Below, one piece after another: positions 1 through 6,020 of a DNA stretch of 13,657 bases. The number at the start of each line of letters is the position of its first letter. Position 1 is the first letter of the stretch. Under the pieces are notes generated by a model, which was not told the DNA's origin, searched no databases, and saw only the letters and a program-made list of their open reading frames with translations. The position numbers and the translations under genes are program-made. Source of the stretch: an uncultured beta proteobacterium (GTDB lineage: Bacteria; Pseudomonadota; Gammaproteobacteria; Burkholderiales; Burkholderiaceae_C); assembly GCA_903944555.1 (NCBI GenBank), contig CAJASG010000049.1:1-13657 (forward strand), in the 5' to 3' direction.

Positions 1-1
1 C

Positions 2-1015
2 TTGCTGGATGTGGCATTTGGTGAGGACTTCAGTAACCCCCCTGAGTCTGCGGTTGCGCAACTCGATCAGGACGTCTTCTACCGCGCATTGGTCTGGGCC
101 TATGTGCCATTCCAAATCGCGGGCACGGTGTTTGGCGCATGGCTGGCGGCGACGCAGTCCTTGCCGTGGTACGCCTTTGCCGGACTGGTCCTGTCGGTTG
201 GCGCCTTTAACGGCATTGGAATTGCCACCGCGCATGAACTGGGGCACAAAAAGGAAACCCTGGACCGCTGGCTGGCCAAGATCGCGTTAGCACCCACCAT
301 GTACGGGCACTTCTATGTTGAGCACAACCGCGGCCATCACAAACGGGTTGCCACCCCGGAAGACCCGGCAAGCGCCCGCATGGGTGAGAGTTTCTGGGCA
401 TTCTTGCCGCGCACGGTTATAGGCAGTCTGCGCTCAGCATGGGAACTGGAGCGCGAACGCCTGAATCGGCAGGGCAAAAGCGCGTTGAGTATCGACAATG
501 ACAACCTTCAGGCCTGGACTCTGAGCCTTGTGTTTTACGGCGGTTTGGCAGTCTGGCTGGGGTGGCCAGTGCTGGTTTTTCTGGTGTTGCAAGGTCTGTA
601 CGGTGCGTCCATGCTGGAGGTGGTGAACTACGTTGAGCACTATGGGCTGCTCCGCCAAAAGGACACATCCAACCGCTACGTGCGCTGCGAACCAGAGCAC
701 TCCTGGAACAGCAACCATATTGTCGGCAACATCCTGCTGTACCACCTGCAACGGCACTCTGACCACCACGCCCACCCGACGCGGCGCTACCAGGCGCTTC
801 GGCATTTTGATGCGGCACCCCAACTACCCGCAGGCTATGCCACGATGATCACCGTGGCCTACTTCTCCCCGCTGTGGTTTTCGTTGATGGACCATCGCGT
901 TGTGGCCCACTACGCGGGCGACCTGAGCAAAATCAACATGCAGCCATCAGCACGGCAAAAGCTTCTCACGCGCTGGCATAAATCCGAAACTGCGGCTAAG
1001 GGCCCCACTGTATGA
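2..1015 (+). CDS. alkB: Alkane 1-monooxygenase (AlkB), 5' truncated by window edge
   Basis: Integral-membrane non-haem di-iron hydroxylase that oxidises the terminal methyl of medium-chain n-alkanes, taking electrons from rubredoxin. All the histidine signatures of the AlkB family are visible: HELGHK (78-83 of the visible part), EHNRGHH (107-113), NYVEHYG (209-215) and LQRHSDHH (249-256). The HYG motif separates alkane hydroxylases from fatty-acid desaturases. Hydrophobic stretches lie near 30-75 and 170-205. The reading frame is open to the window edge and no convincing start is visible; the family is about 400 residues, so roughly 60 N-terminal residues are missing upstream (337 visible). 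The stop codon overlaps the rubredoxin start (ATGA), which implies translational coupling with the redox partner. Family assignment is very secure; substrate chain length cannot be read from the sequence. Confidence 0.96.
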   Translation: MLDVAFGEDFSNPPESAVAQLDQDVFYRALVWAYVPFQIAGTVFGAWLAATQSLPWYAFAGLVLSVGAFNGIGIATAHELGHKKETLDRWLAKIALAPTMYGHFYVEHNRGHHKRVATPEDPASARMGESFWAFLPRTVIGSLRSAWELERERLNRQGKSALSIDNDNLQAWTLSLVFYGGLAVWLGWPVLVFLVLQGLYGASMLEVVNYVEHYGLLRQKDTSNRYVRCEPEHSWNSNHIVGNILLYHLQRHSDHHAHPTRRYQALRHFDAAPQLPAGYATMITVAYFSPLWFSLMDHRVVAHYAGDLSKINMQPSARQKLLTRWHKSETAAKGPTV

Positions 1016-1197
1016 CCGCAGAAATAACGGACGCACAGCAATGGCAGTGTGAAAGCTGCAACTTCATTTATGACGAGGCGCAAGGCTGGCCGCAGGAGGG
1101 TATCGCCCCGGGCACGCGGTGGGATGCCGTTCCCCATGACTGGCGTTGCCCCGATTGCAGCTCTTCCAAAGAAGATTTTGAGCGTATTGAGTTCTGA
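1012..1197 (+). CDS. Rubredoxin, electron donor to AlkB (AlkG type)
   Basis: Small (61 aa) cytoplasmic iron-sulfur protein that passes electrons from rubredoxin reductase to AlkB. The four iron ligands are C13, C16, C46 and C49, in CESC and CPDC motifs. Other hallmarks are the aromatic/Asp after the first pair (FIYDEAQGWP), the EGIAPGTRW turn, the DW before the second pair, and KEDF near the end. There is no Arg directly after the second CxxC, so it is closer to the AlkG2-type rubredoxins that support AlkB than to the AlkG1 type. The odd point is that the glycine normally following each CxxC is Asn (N17) and Ser (S50). The ATG overlaps the alkB stop by 4 bases, and an AAGGG sits about 9 bases upstream inside alkB. 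A reductase gene is not in the window. Confidence 0.93.
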   Translation: MTAEITDAQQWQCESCNFIYDEAQGWPQEGIAPGTRWDAVPHDWRCPDCSSSKEDFERIEF

Positions 1198-1212
1198 CGG
1201 CGCAAACCCGTG

Positions 1213-1228
1213 GGTGACTTGTGTCACA
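1213..1228 (+). promoter_or_regulatory. Candidate CRP/FNR-family operator
   Basis: The interrupted palindrome GGTGA-CTTGTG-TCACA matches 9 of the 10 conserved positions of the CRP-type consensus TGTGA-N6-TCACA and contains a perfect GTGAC/GTCAC inverted repeat. It lies in the 89-base gap between the rubredoxin and the DUF2892 gene, about 60 bases before the latter's start. No clear -35/-10 pair was found beside it, so its role is speculative. Confidence 0.3.
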
Positions 1229-1286
1229 GACATTGCCGACCACTCAGCGCCTAATCCAGCCATCAACAACTCTTTAGGAATGCATC

Positions 1287-1484
1287 ATGAAACTCAACGT
1301 TGGCGGCATGGACCGCATCGCCCGTATTGCCCTCGGTCTGGCACTGATCGGCTTGGCCGCAACGGGCACCGTCGGTGTTTGGGGATGGGTGGGTGTCGTC
1401 CCCTTGGCCACCGGTGCTATCGGTTGGTGCCCTCCCTACGCCATCTTTGGTTTTAACACCTGCGCCATGAAGAACAAGGGCTGA
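1287..1484 (+). CDS. DUF2892 (YgaP transmembrane-domain) small inner-membrane protein
   Basis: A 65-residue protein matching the DUF2892 family, known from the membrane part of YgaP-type proteins. It opens with a MKLNVGGMDRIARIALG segment, continues with hydrophobic helices around 13-29 and 32-46, and has a conserved GWCPPYAIFGFNTC tail with two cysteines (C48, C59). The start is supported by TAGGA about 8 bases upstream of the ATG. The biochemical role is unknown; relatives are often found near sulfur-transfer (rhodanese) or redox genes, but none is adjacent here. It lies 89 bases downstream of the rubredoxin on the same strand and could be co-transcribed with alkB, although a CRP-like palindrome in the gap hints at separate control. 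Confidence 0.85.
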   Translation: MKLNVGGMDRIARIALGLALIGLAATGTVGVWGWVGVVPLATGAIGWCPPYAIFGFNTCAMKNKG

Positions 1485-1561
1485 CTAAAGCCACCCGCGC
1501 ATTTGTAAGACCTTGTTACCAGGGTCATCCAGGCCTGCGCTGGGCCGTTAGAGGGACACAA

Positions 1562-1579
1562 GCCGCTACGTTTAGCGGC
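1562..1579 (+). other. Perfect 7-bp hairpin in the leader of the glycine-zipper gene
   Basis: GCCGCTA-CGTT-TAGCGGC is a perfect 7-bp stem with a 4-base loop, ending 26 bases before the next ATG. A second imperfect hairpin (GACCTTG-TTAC-CAGGGTC, one G-T pair) lies at 1509-1526. Neither is followed by a T run, so neither is a standard intrinsic terminator. They could stall RNA polymerase, shape the leader RNA of the downstream gene, or act as an operator. Confidence 0.35.
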
Positions 1580-1605
1580 GCGGGCACAAGGCCCACCCCT
1601 CTGAC

Positions 1606-2205
1606 ATGCAGACGTTTCACACTCCCACGCGCACATCCCCGCTGTTGCGGTCCTTGGTCGCAGCCTTCACCATATTTGCTTTGGTGCACTCGGCACAGGC
1701 CAATGACGTCGGAACCCTTCTTGGCGGGGGTGTAGGCGCGGCCGCAGGCGCCGTGCTCGGTCAATCGGTGGGGGGACGCAACGGCGCCGTCATAGGCGGC
1801 GCCATCGGTGGTGCTACCGGTGCCGCCGTCAGCACCCGTGGCTCCGGCCAGAGCGGTGCCGTGATTGGTGGCGCGGTGGGTGGTGCAGCGGGCGCCGCGG
1901 TGGGTCAATCCGTGGGCGGAAGAACCGGTGCGGTTTTAGGTGCCGGTGCCGGTGGAGCCGCCGGGGCCGGTATTGGCAAAGGTGTGACGCAACACCAACC
2001 CAGCTACCAGGCTTCAGACCGGGACATGCGCCACCCCCAGGTCAGCTACCGCAACGACTACCGCGCGGACCGCGGGCGCGACCATGGTCACCAATGGAAA
2101 CGCTACGAACATGACAACCGCCGCCATTGGCGCGACGAGCGCGGCCATGGCCACGACAGGCACGATGATCGCCGGGACGAGCACCGCGACCATCGCCGCG
2201 ATTAA
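1606..2205 (+). CDS. Secreted glycine-zipper protein with His/Arg/Asp-rich tail
   Basis: A 199-residue protein with three zones. Residues 1-32 form a probable Sec signal peptide (hydrophobic core around 17-29, cleavage after HSAQA). Residues 35-127 are a Gly/Ala-rich glycine zipper of the kind found in SlyB/OmpA-like outer-membrane-associated proteins, with an internal duplication (GQSVGGR-N/T-GAV at 52-62 and 100-110). Residues 128-199 are a very hydrophilic tail rich in His, Arg and Asp, with ten His between 141 and 199. The zipper suggests helix packing in or at a membrane; the tail may bind metal, polyanions or cell-surface material, which is inference. There is no lipobox cysteine. The ATG lacks a good ribosome-binding site, so the start is less certain than the frame. 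It converges on rdgC with overlapping stop codons. Confidence 0.8.
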   Translation: MQTFHTPTRTSPLLRSLVAAFTIFALVHSAQANDVGTLLGGGVGAAAGAVLGQSVGGRNGAVIGGAIGGATGAAVSTRGSGQSGAVIGGAVGGAAGAAVGQSVGGRTGAVLGAGAGGAAGAGIGKGVTQHQPSYQASDRDMRHPQVSYRNDYRADRGRDHGHQWKRYEHDNRRHWRDERGHGHDRHDDRRDEHRDHRRD

Positions 2206-3113
2206 GCCGCCAGCGCGACTTCTCCGCCCAGGGCTTCCAGCAAATCCGGAATCAGCTGCACCAGCTCGCCGGTTGCGATGGCAGCGTCTGCATCAAAGCC
2301 ATCGTCCTTGCGGTCGCCCGGTGACGCGGGCGCGCCTTCAAACACCACCTCCAAAAATGTGACCTTTTTCAGCTGCAAAGCCTCGGTCAGCACGAACGAG
2401 ACCCGGTCCCCCCAAGTCAGCGCCAAACGGGTCGGCACCTTGCCGGTGGCGATGTGCTGGCTGACCTCATCGGTGTCCAGCGCATGGCGGGTGTAGCGCA
2501 CCACCGCCTTGGATTCGTCGGCCGCTTTGAGCTCACATTCACGGTCCACACTGAAGCCCTGCGGCGCCGCACGGGTCGATAACCAGTGCGACATTGCGGC
2601 GGCGGGTGAAGTCTGGGTGTTGATCAGCACCACGGCCAGGCCCTCAATCGCCTTGATCAGGCCCGTCATCACCTCATCGGCCTTGGCCTGGCTGCCCGAG
2701 TCCAGCACCAGCAGTTGGGCCTTGGGATCGATCCACACCATGACGCTGGACTGTTTGGTAAACGCCATGGGCAGCAGTGCCAGCCGGGCGTCCTCCAGCA
2801 GTTCACGCTTTTCCTTTTTGCCGGGTTTGCGCCCGGTCGTCGCCTCGATATGGTCCAGCTGGTCTTGCACCTTGCGCTTCACCACCGACCCAGGCACCGT
2901 TTTCACCTCAATTTGCAGCTTGAGCAGCCACTGGCCACCCACGATTTCCACCAGCGGGCCATGCGCCTCACCACGCGGCGGGGTCCAGCCGACCGATTTC
3001 TCCTGCGACGCACCGCACTCCACGAAGCGCGCGCCGTCCAGCGCCTCTTCCAGCTGGGCCTGCGTTGCAGACCAGCCCGACACCATGCGGTACACCATCA
3101 CGTTTTTAAACAT
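2202..3113 (-). CDS. rdgC: Recombination-associated protein RdgC
   Basis: Nucleoid-associated protein that forms a ring-shaped dimer on double-stranded DNA and restrains RecA-dependent recombination. Family hallmarks seen: MFKNVMVYR start, EALDGARFVECG, GWTPPRG, GGQWLLKLQ, KVQDQLDHIEATTGRKPGKKEKRELLEDARLALLP split across residues ~85-120, VWIDPKAQLLVLDSGSQAKADEV, and the C-terminal RYTRHALDTDEV...RLALTWGDRVSFVLTEALQLK block. The frame is open upstream to a TTG at 3140, but the ATG at 3113 is preferred. It has AAAGGT about 5 bases upstream and gives 303 residues, the length of the E. coli protein. The 3' end overlaps the converging glycine-zipper gene by 4 bases. The final residues (GGEVALAA) are not unusual. 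Confidence 0.95.
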   Translation of the reverse strand: MFKNVMVYRMVSGWSATQAQLEEALDGARFVECGASQEKSVGWTPPRGEAHGPLVEIVGGQWLLKLQIEVKTVPGSVVKRKVQDQLDHIEATTGRKPGKKEKRELLEDARLALLPMAFTKQSSVMVWIDPKAQLLVLDSGSQAKADEVMTGLIKAIEGLAVVLINTQTSPAAAMSHWLSTRAAPQGFSVDRECELKAADESKAVVRYTRHALDTDEVSQHIATGKVPTRLALTWGDRVSFVLTEALQLKKVTFLEVVFEGAPASPGDRKDDGFDADAAIATGELVQLIPDLLEALGGEVALAA

Positions 3114-3258
3114 ATCTACCTTTATGAAACCATTTAACAATTTTCATGCAACTTTACATTGCCTTATCCCGCCGCAATGCCACAGATACAAAGGGGCCGC
3201 AAACTTGACCCCAAGCTGATCGCGATTCCCGCGTCAGACCTCACAAAAAGGAACTTCC

Positions 3259-3852
3259 ATGAAACCCGTATTCAAATCTCTCGTCGTTGCAGGTCTTTTG
3301 GCTACCGCAGGGTTCGCCGTGTTCTCGCAAGGCTCTGGCCCCATGGGCGAGCACCGCGGCATGATGGGCGAAGGCGGCATGGCGATGCACGATGGTAAGG
3401 GCTCCATGGGAAAAATGGATTCCACCAAAATGGAGGCCCGGATGGCAAAACGCAACGCGGATCTGCATGCCAAGCTCAAAATCACCGCGTCACAAGAGGG
3501 CGCATGGACAGCCTATACCGCCGCCATGAAACCCCCGGCCAACATGATGAACCAGCACCCGGACCGGGCGGAGATGGAAAAGCTCACTACGCCTGAGCGT
3601 ATTGAGAAAATGAAATCTCTGCGCAACCAGCACCACACCGACATGATGGCCTCAATGGACAAACATGATGAAGCCACCAAAACCTTCTATGCCGCACTCA
3701 ACGCCGAGCAAAAGAAGATCTTTGACAGCGCGCATGCCCAAATGGGTGGTCGCCATGGCAATGACCACGGTTCAAAAATGGGCCCAAAGTCCGGTAAAAA
3801 CGCCCCTGCCACGCCGGTAGCTCCCACCACACCGACAGCGCCCAAGCAATAA
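3259..3852 (+). CDS. Spy/CpxP-family (LTXXQ motif) periplasmic protein, Met/His-rich
   Basis: A 197-residue exported protein. Residues 1-24 are a signal peptide (positively charged start, hydrophobic 8-22). A Met/Gly/His-rich segment follows, with nine Met between 29 and 62. A helical Spy/CpxP-like core then carries two LTXXQ-like motifs, KITASQEGAW (74-83) and ALNAEQKKIFD (146-156). The tail is rich in Lys, Pro and Thr. Family members are periplasmic chaperones or sensors of envelope and metal stress. The Met/His-rich insert suggests metal (perhaps copper or nickel) interaction, which is inference. The protein has no cysteine. The start is well supported by AAGGA 7 bases upstream. No two-component system lies next to it. 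An intrinsic terminator follows the stop. Confidence 0.85.
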   Translation: MKPVFKSLVVAGLLATAGFAVFSQGSGPMGEHRGMMGEGGMAMHDGKGSMGKMDSTKMEARMAKRNADLHAKLKITASQEGAWTAYTAAMKPPANMMNQHPDRAEMEKLTTPERIEKMKSLRNQHHTDMMASMDKHDEATKTFYAALNAEQKKIFDSAHAQMGGRHGNDHGSKMGPKSGKNAPATPVAPTTPTAPKQ

Positions 3853-3860
3853 GCGCAGCC

Positions 3861-3886
3861 CTTGCCAGTCAGGCGAGCAGTTTTTT
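3861..3886 (+). terminator. Candidate intrinsic terminator of the Spy-family gene
   Basis: CTTGCC-AGTCA-GGCGAG forms a 6-bp stem (one G-U pair) with a 5-base loop, followed by CAG and six T. The T run also encodes the Lys pair at the C-terminus of the converging glutaredoxin-like gene, so the signal overlaps that gene's 3' end. The right arm can alternatively pair with GCTCGCC at 3889-3895. Confidence 0.5.
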
Positions 3887-4234
3887 CAGCTCGCCACTGG
3901 CAATCAGTTTTTCAACATCGGTGGCCCCGCCCACCAAGGTGCCTTTGACAAACACCATGGGAAATGTGGCCCAGCCGGTCCACATTTTCAAGGCGTTGCG
4001 GCGGCGCCAGTTGTTCAGGTAGTTGCCGTACTCCAGATAGGTGTGGGGCACACCGGCTGCATTCAGCGCCGCCCTGGCGCGTTTGGGCATCGGGTTGAGG
4101 CCCATCCCCACCACCACCACCGCATGGGCTGTCACTGCAGCCTGTACCTCTTTCACAATGTCTTGGTGCTGTGTTGCAACACGGTCACGAATGGCGGGGT
4201 GAATATGGGACTCATCGAGTACGGGACGGGGCAT
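3869..4234 (-). CDS. Glutaredoxin-fold protein lacking all cysteines
   Basis: A 121-residue cytoplasmic protein with the layout of a monothiol (Grx4-like) glutaredoxin: helix (HPAIRDRVATQHQDIVKEVQAAVTAH split over ~11-37), strand VVVVGMG, loop NPMPKRARAALNAAG, then LEYGNYL, LKMWTGWATFPMVFVKGTLVGGATDVEKL and a final helix. The TFP cis-proline loop, the KG-LVGG turn and the GATD segment correspond to the glutathione-binding elements of the family. However, the CGFS active-site region is replaced by GLNPMPK, and the whole protein has no Cys. It therefore cannot do thiol-disulfide exchange or ligate an iron-sulfur cluster through its own thiol. ATG at 4234 is chosen over the adjacent TTG because AGGAG lies 7 bases upstream. 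Similar degenerate proteins occur in Burkholderiales as far as I recall; function unknown. Confidence 0.85.
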   Translation of the reverse strand: MPRPVLDESHIHPAIRDRVATQHQDIVKEVQAAVTAHAVVVVGMGLNPMPKRARAALNAAGVPHTYLEYGNYLNNWRRRNALKMWTGWATFPMVFVKGTLVGGATDVEKLIASGELKKLLA

Positions 4235-4339
4235 CAAATAACTCCTGCAATCTTAAAAAACCCATTATGCGGGGCAGCGCAATAACGCTGGCGTATCGGC
4301 CAACGTCTACACTCCGTGGACACCCATAATCACACTCTC

Positions 4340-5185
4340 ATGCCCATGAACCATTCCCCACTTCCCCGGGTGCGCACCATCGGCCCCATGCAACCACTCA
4401 TCTGGCTGGTGCGGGCGTGGCAGGACATTGTTCGCACCGGCTGGGTGAGCCTTGTTCATGGTTCGGTGATGGTGGTCTTTGGCGCGATCATCATTGGTTA
4501 CGCCTACAACCGCTTTTGGTTGCTGGCGGGTGCCATTTCCGGCTTTCTGGTGGTGGCCCCGGTGCTGGCCACCAGTCTGTATGCGCTGAGCCGCGCGCTG
4601 GAACGGGGTGAAAAAGCCGACTTCAGTGTGGTGCTCAAAACCTGGCTGAACTGGCAAAACAGCCACTTCAACAAATGGGGCAACGACTACTGGTGCATGG
4701 TGCAGTTTGGCACCCTCCTGGCACTGGCTGCAACGGGCTGGGTGCTGACCTCGGCTGCCCTCATCACGCTTTTAGCACCCGTGCCCATCAATACGCCGCT
4801 TGATTTTGTTCACCATGTCATCTTGGCCCGGAACAGCTGGCTGTTTGAATTGTGGTTGGCCATGGGCGGCATCATGGCCGCACCCCTGTTTGCCTCCAGC
4901 GTGGTGTCCATGCCTTTGCTGCTGGACCGCCGCGTCACGCTGATGCAAGCGGTGCTGACCAGCTGGCAAACGGTGCTCGCCAATCCGGGCCCGTTGGCCC
5001 TGTGGGCCATGATCATCATGGTATTTACCCTGCTAGGTCTGGGCTCATTGCTGCTGGGCTTGATCCCAGTCATTCCGATGCTCGGCCATGCCAGCTGGCA
5101 TGCCTACCGTGACCTGGTCGACACCTCGACCCTGGAACCCCGTGAGCCACTTGCTACACCCCCAACGCCCCAGGGGAATCGTTGA
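4340..5185 (+). CDS. DUF2189 family integral membrane protein
   Basis: About 281 residues with roughly six hydrophobic segments: near LVHGSVMVVFGAIIIGYAY, the following LLAGAISGFLVVAPVLATSLY, LLALAATGWVLTSAALITLL, LWLAMGGIMAAPLFASSV and the C-terminal WAMIIMVFTLLGLGSLLLGLIPVIP stretch. The opening RTIGPMQPLIWLVRAWQDI fits the DUF2189 family pattern. Function is unknown; relatives are predicted inner-membrane proteins. The start is uncertain. The frame opens with a GTG at 4316, but neither that nor the ATGs at 4340, 4346 and 4388 has a ribosome-binding site. The 4340 ATG is a compromise, and a CATAAT box at 4324-4329 would even allow a leaderless message. The stop overlaps the next start (TGATG), so the two genes are coupled. 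Confidence 0.8.
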   Translation: MPMNHSPLPRVRTIGPMQPLIWLVRAWQDIVRTGWVSLVHGSVMVVFGAIIIGYAYNRFWLLAGAISGFLVVAPVLATSLYALSRALERGEKADFSVVLKTWLNWQNSHFNKWGNDYWCMVQFGTLLALAATGWVLTSAALITLLAPVPINTPLDFVHHVILARNSWLFELWLAMGGIMAAPLFASSVVSMPLLLDRRVTLMQAVLTSWQTVLANPGPLALWAMIIMVFTLLGLGSLLLGLIPVIPMLGHASWHAYRDLVDTSTLEPREPLATPPTPQGNR

Positions 5186-5394
5186 TGTTTGGTTATTCTG
5201 AAGAGCAAATTGCCGGCTTTGGGCTCAGCTTTGGCGTGGGGGGCTTCATGCTCTACATGCTGTTCATCATTGGTCACCTGGCCTGGGAATCGAAGGCCGG
5301 CAAGTTTGGCACCTTTGTGATTTTTATCGGACTGGCCTTCGGCATGGTTGGTTTCGTCGCCAAATTCATCATCCAGTGGTGGCTGGACAAATAG
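5185..5394 (+). CDS. DUF2788 small membrane protein
   Basis: A 69-residue protein with two predicted membrane helices (around 10-30 and 42-63) joined by a short polar loop, HLAWESKAGKFGTF. This loop, with the SKAG-FGTF sequence, is what I recognise as the DUF2788 signature. The start at the ATG whose A is the last base of the upstream stop is preferred over the TTG at 5182; AGGGG lies 8 bases before it. It is translationally coupled to the DUF2189 gene, so the two membrane proteins probably act together or in the same compartment. Function unknown. It converges on the NnrU-family gene 26 bases away. Confidence 0.82.
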   Translation: MFGYSEEQIAGFGLSFGVGGFMLYMLFIIGHLAWESKAGKFGTFVIFIGLAFGMVGFVAKFIIQWWLDK

Positions 5395-5404
5395 CGTTTG
5401 TCAG

Positions 5405-5418
5405 CCGCACCACTGCGG
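5405..5418. terminator. Short hairpin between converging genes
   Basis: CCGCA-CCAC-TGCGG is a 5-bp stem with a 4-base loop, filling most of the 26-base gap between two convergent genes. There is no clear T run on either side. A weak bidirectional terminator is possible but not well supported. Confidence 0.25.
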
Positions 5419-5420
5419 AT

Positions 5421-5999
5421 TCAACCGAACGGCCGAATCCCAATCAGCAGCCCATGCAGGTACAGGGCAAAAACAACCCATGCGCCCGCGCCCACCGCCA
5501 AGGTGGTCAGGGTACCTGCCGCAGCGCCTGCCGGGTACGTGGTGCCCAGTGCGCGGTCCCTGCGGCGTGACGCGATGAAATCAAGCACCGCCCACGCCAA
5601 AAATGAACCAAACAGCACCATGTGCGCCAGGCTGCCATTGGCCAGCAAGTGCGCCAGGGCCCAGATTTTCACGCTCAACACCATGGGGTGGTGAAAGCGC
5701 GCCTTGAGTGCATTGCGGGGCACATACGCGGCGGCCAGGAAAACAAAGGCAATCAGCGTCAACAACGAAGCCGCATGGCGCATGCCGCGTGGCGGCATCC
5801 ACAGCATGGTGGGAGCTTCCCGTGCCAGACCAAACCCATAAATAATCAGCCCAAAACCTACCAAGGATACGAGGGAATACACCCCCTTGAATGCGGCTTC
5901 ACCCCACTGCGCGCGGGCGCCTGTGCGCCAACCCTCCGCCACGATTCGGATGGAGTGGATCCCCAAAAAAATGACCAAGCCCAAAATCAAATAGTTCAT
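5421..5999 (-). CDS. NnrU family membrane protein
   Basis: A 192-residue polytopic membrane protein of the NnrU family, named for a gene linked to nitrite/nitric oxide reduction in denitrifiers and related to NnrS-associated proteins. It has about five to six hydrophobic segments (1-20, 40-58, 78-95, 108-142 and 165-188). The family block is visible: RFHHPMVLSVKIWALAHLLANG (102-122, with paired H103/H104) followed by LFGSFLAWAVLDFIASRRRD. The first segment has the HSIRI motif typical of the family. No denitrification gene is in view, so a role in nitrogen oxide metabolism is only by family name. It starts 21 bases after the diguanylate cyclase stop on the same strand and is probably in its operon. 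The ribosome-binding site is weak. Confidence 0.87.
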   Translation of the reverse strand: MNYLILGLVIFLGIHSIRIVAEGWRTGARAQWGEAAFKGVYSLVSLVGFGLIIYGFGLAREAPTMLWMPPRGMRHAASLLTLIAFVFLAAAYVPRNALKARFHHPMVLSVKIWALAHLLANGSLAHMVLFGSFLAWAVLDFIASRRRDRALGTTYPAGAAAGTLTTLAVGAGAWVVFALYLHGLLIGIRPFG

Positions 6000-6020
6000 A
6001 CGTTTCTCGCTCTCAGTAAA

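Noticed and set aside
3114..3140. RdgC start at the upstream TTG
   Set aside because: The ATG at 3113 has a better ribosome-binding site and yields the standard 303-residue length with the conserved MFKN start.
2509..3219. A 236-codon open frame on the plus strand
   Set aside because: Antisense to rdgC, Ser-rich with no domain; a shadow frame.
3205..3233. Sigma-70 promoter with TTGACC for the Spy-family gene
   Set aside because: The -35-like box is good, but at the right spacing there is only CCCGCG, so no -10 element supports it.
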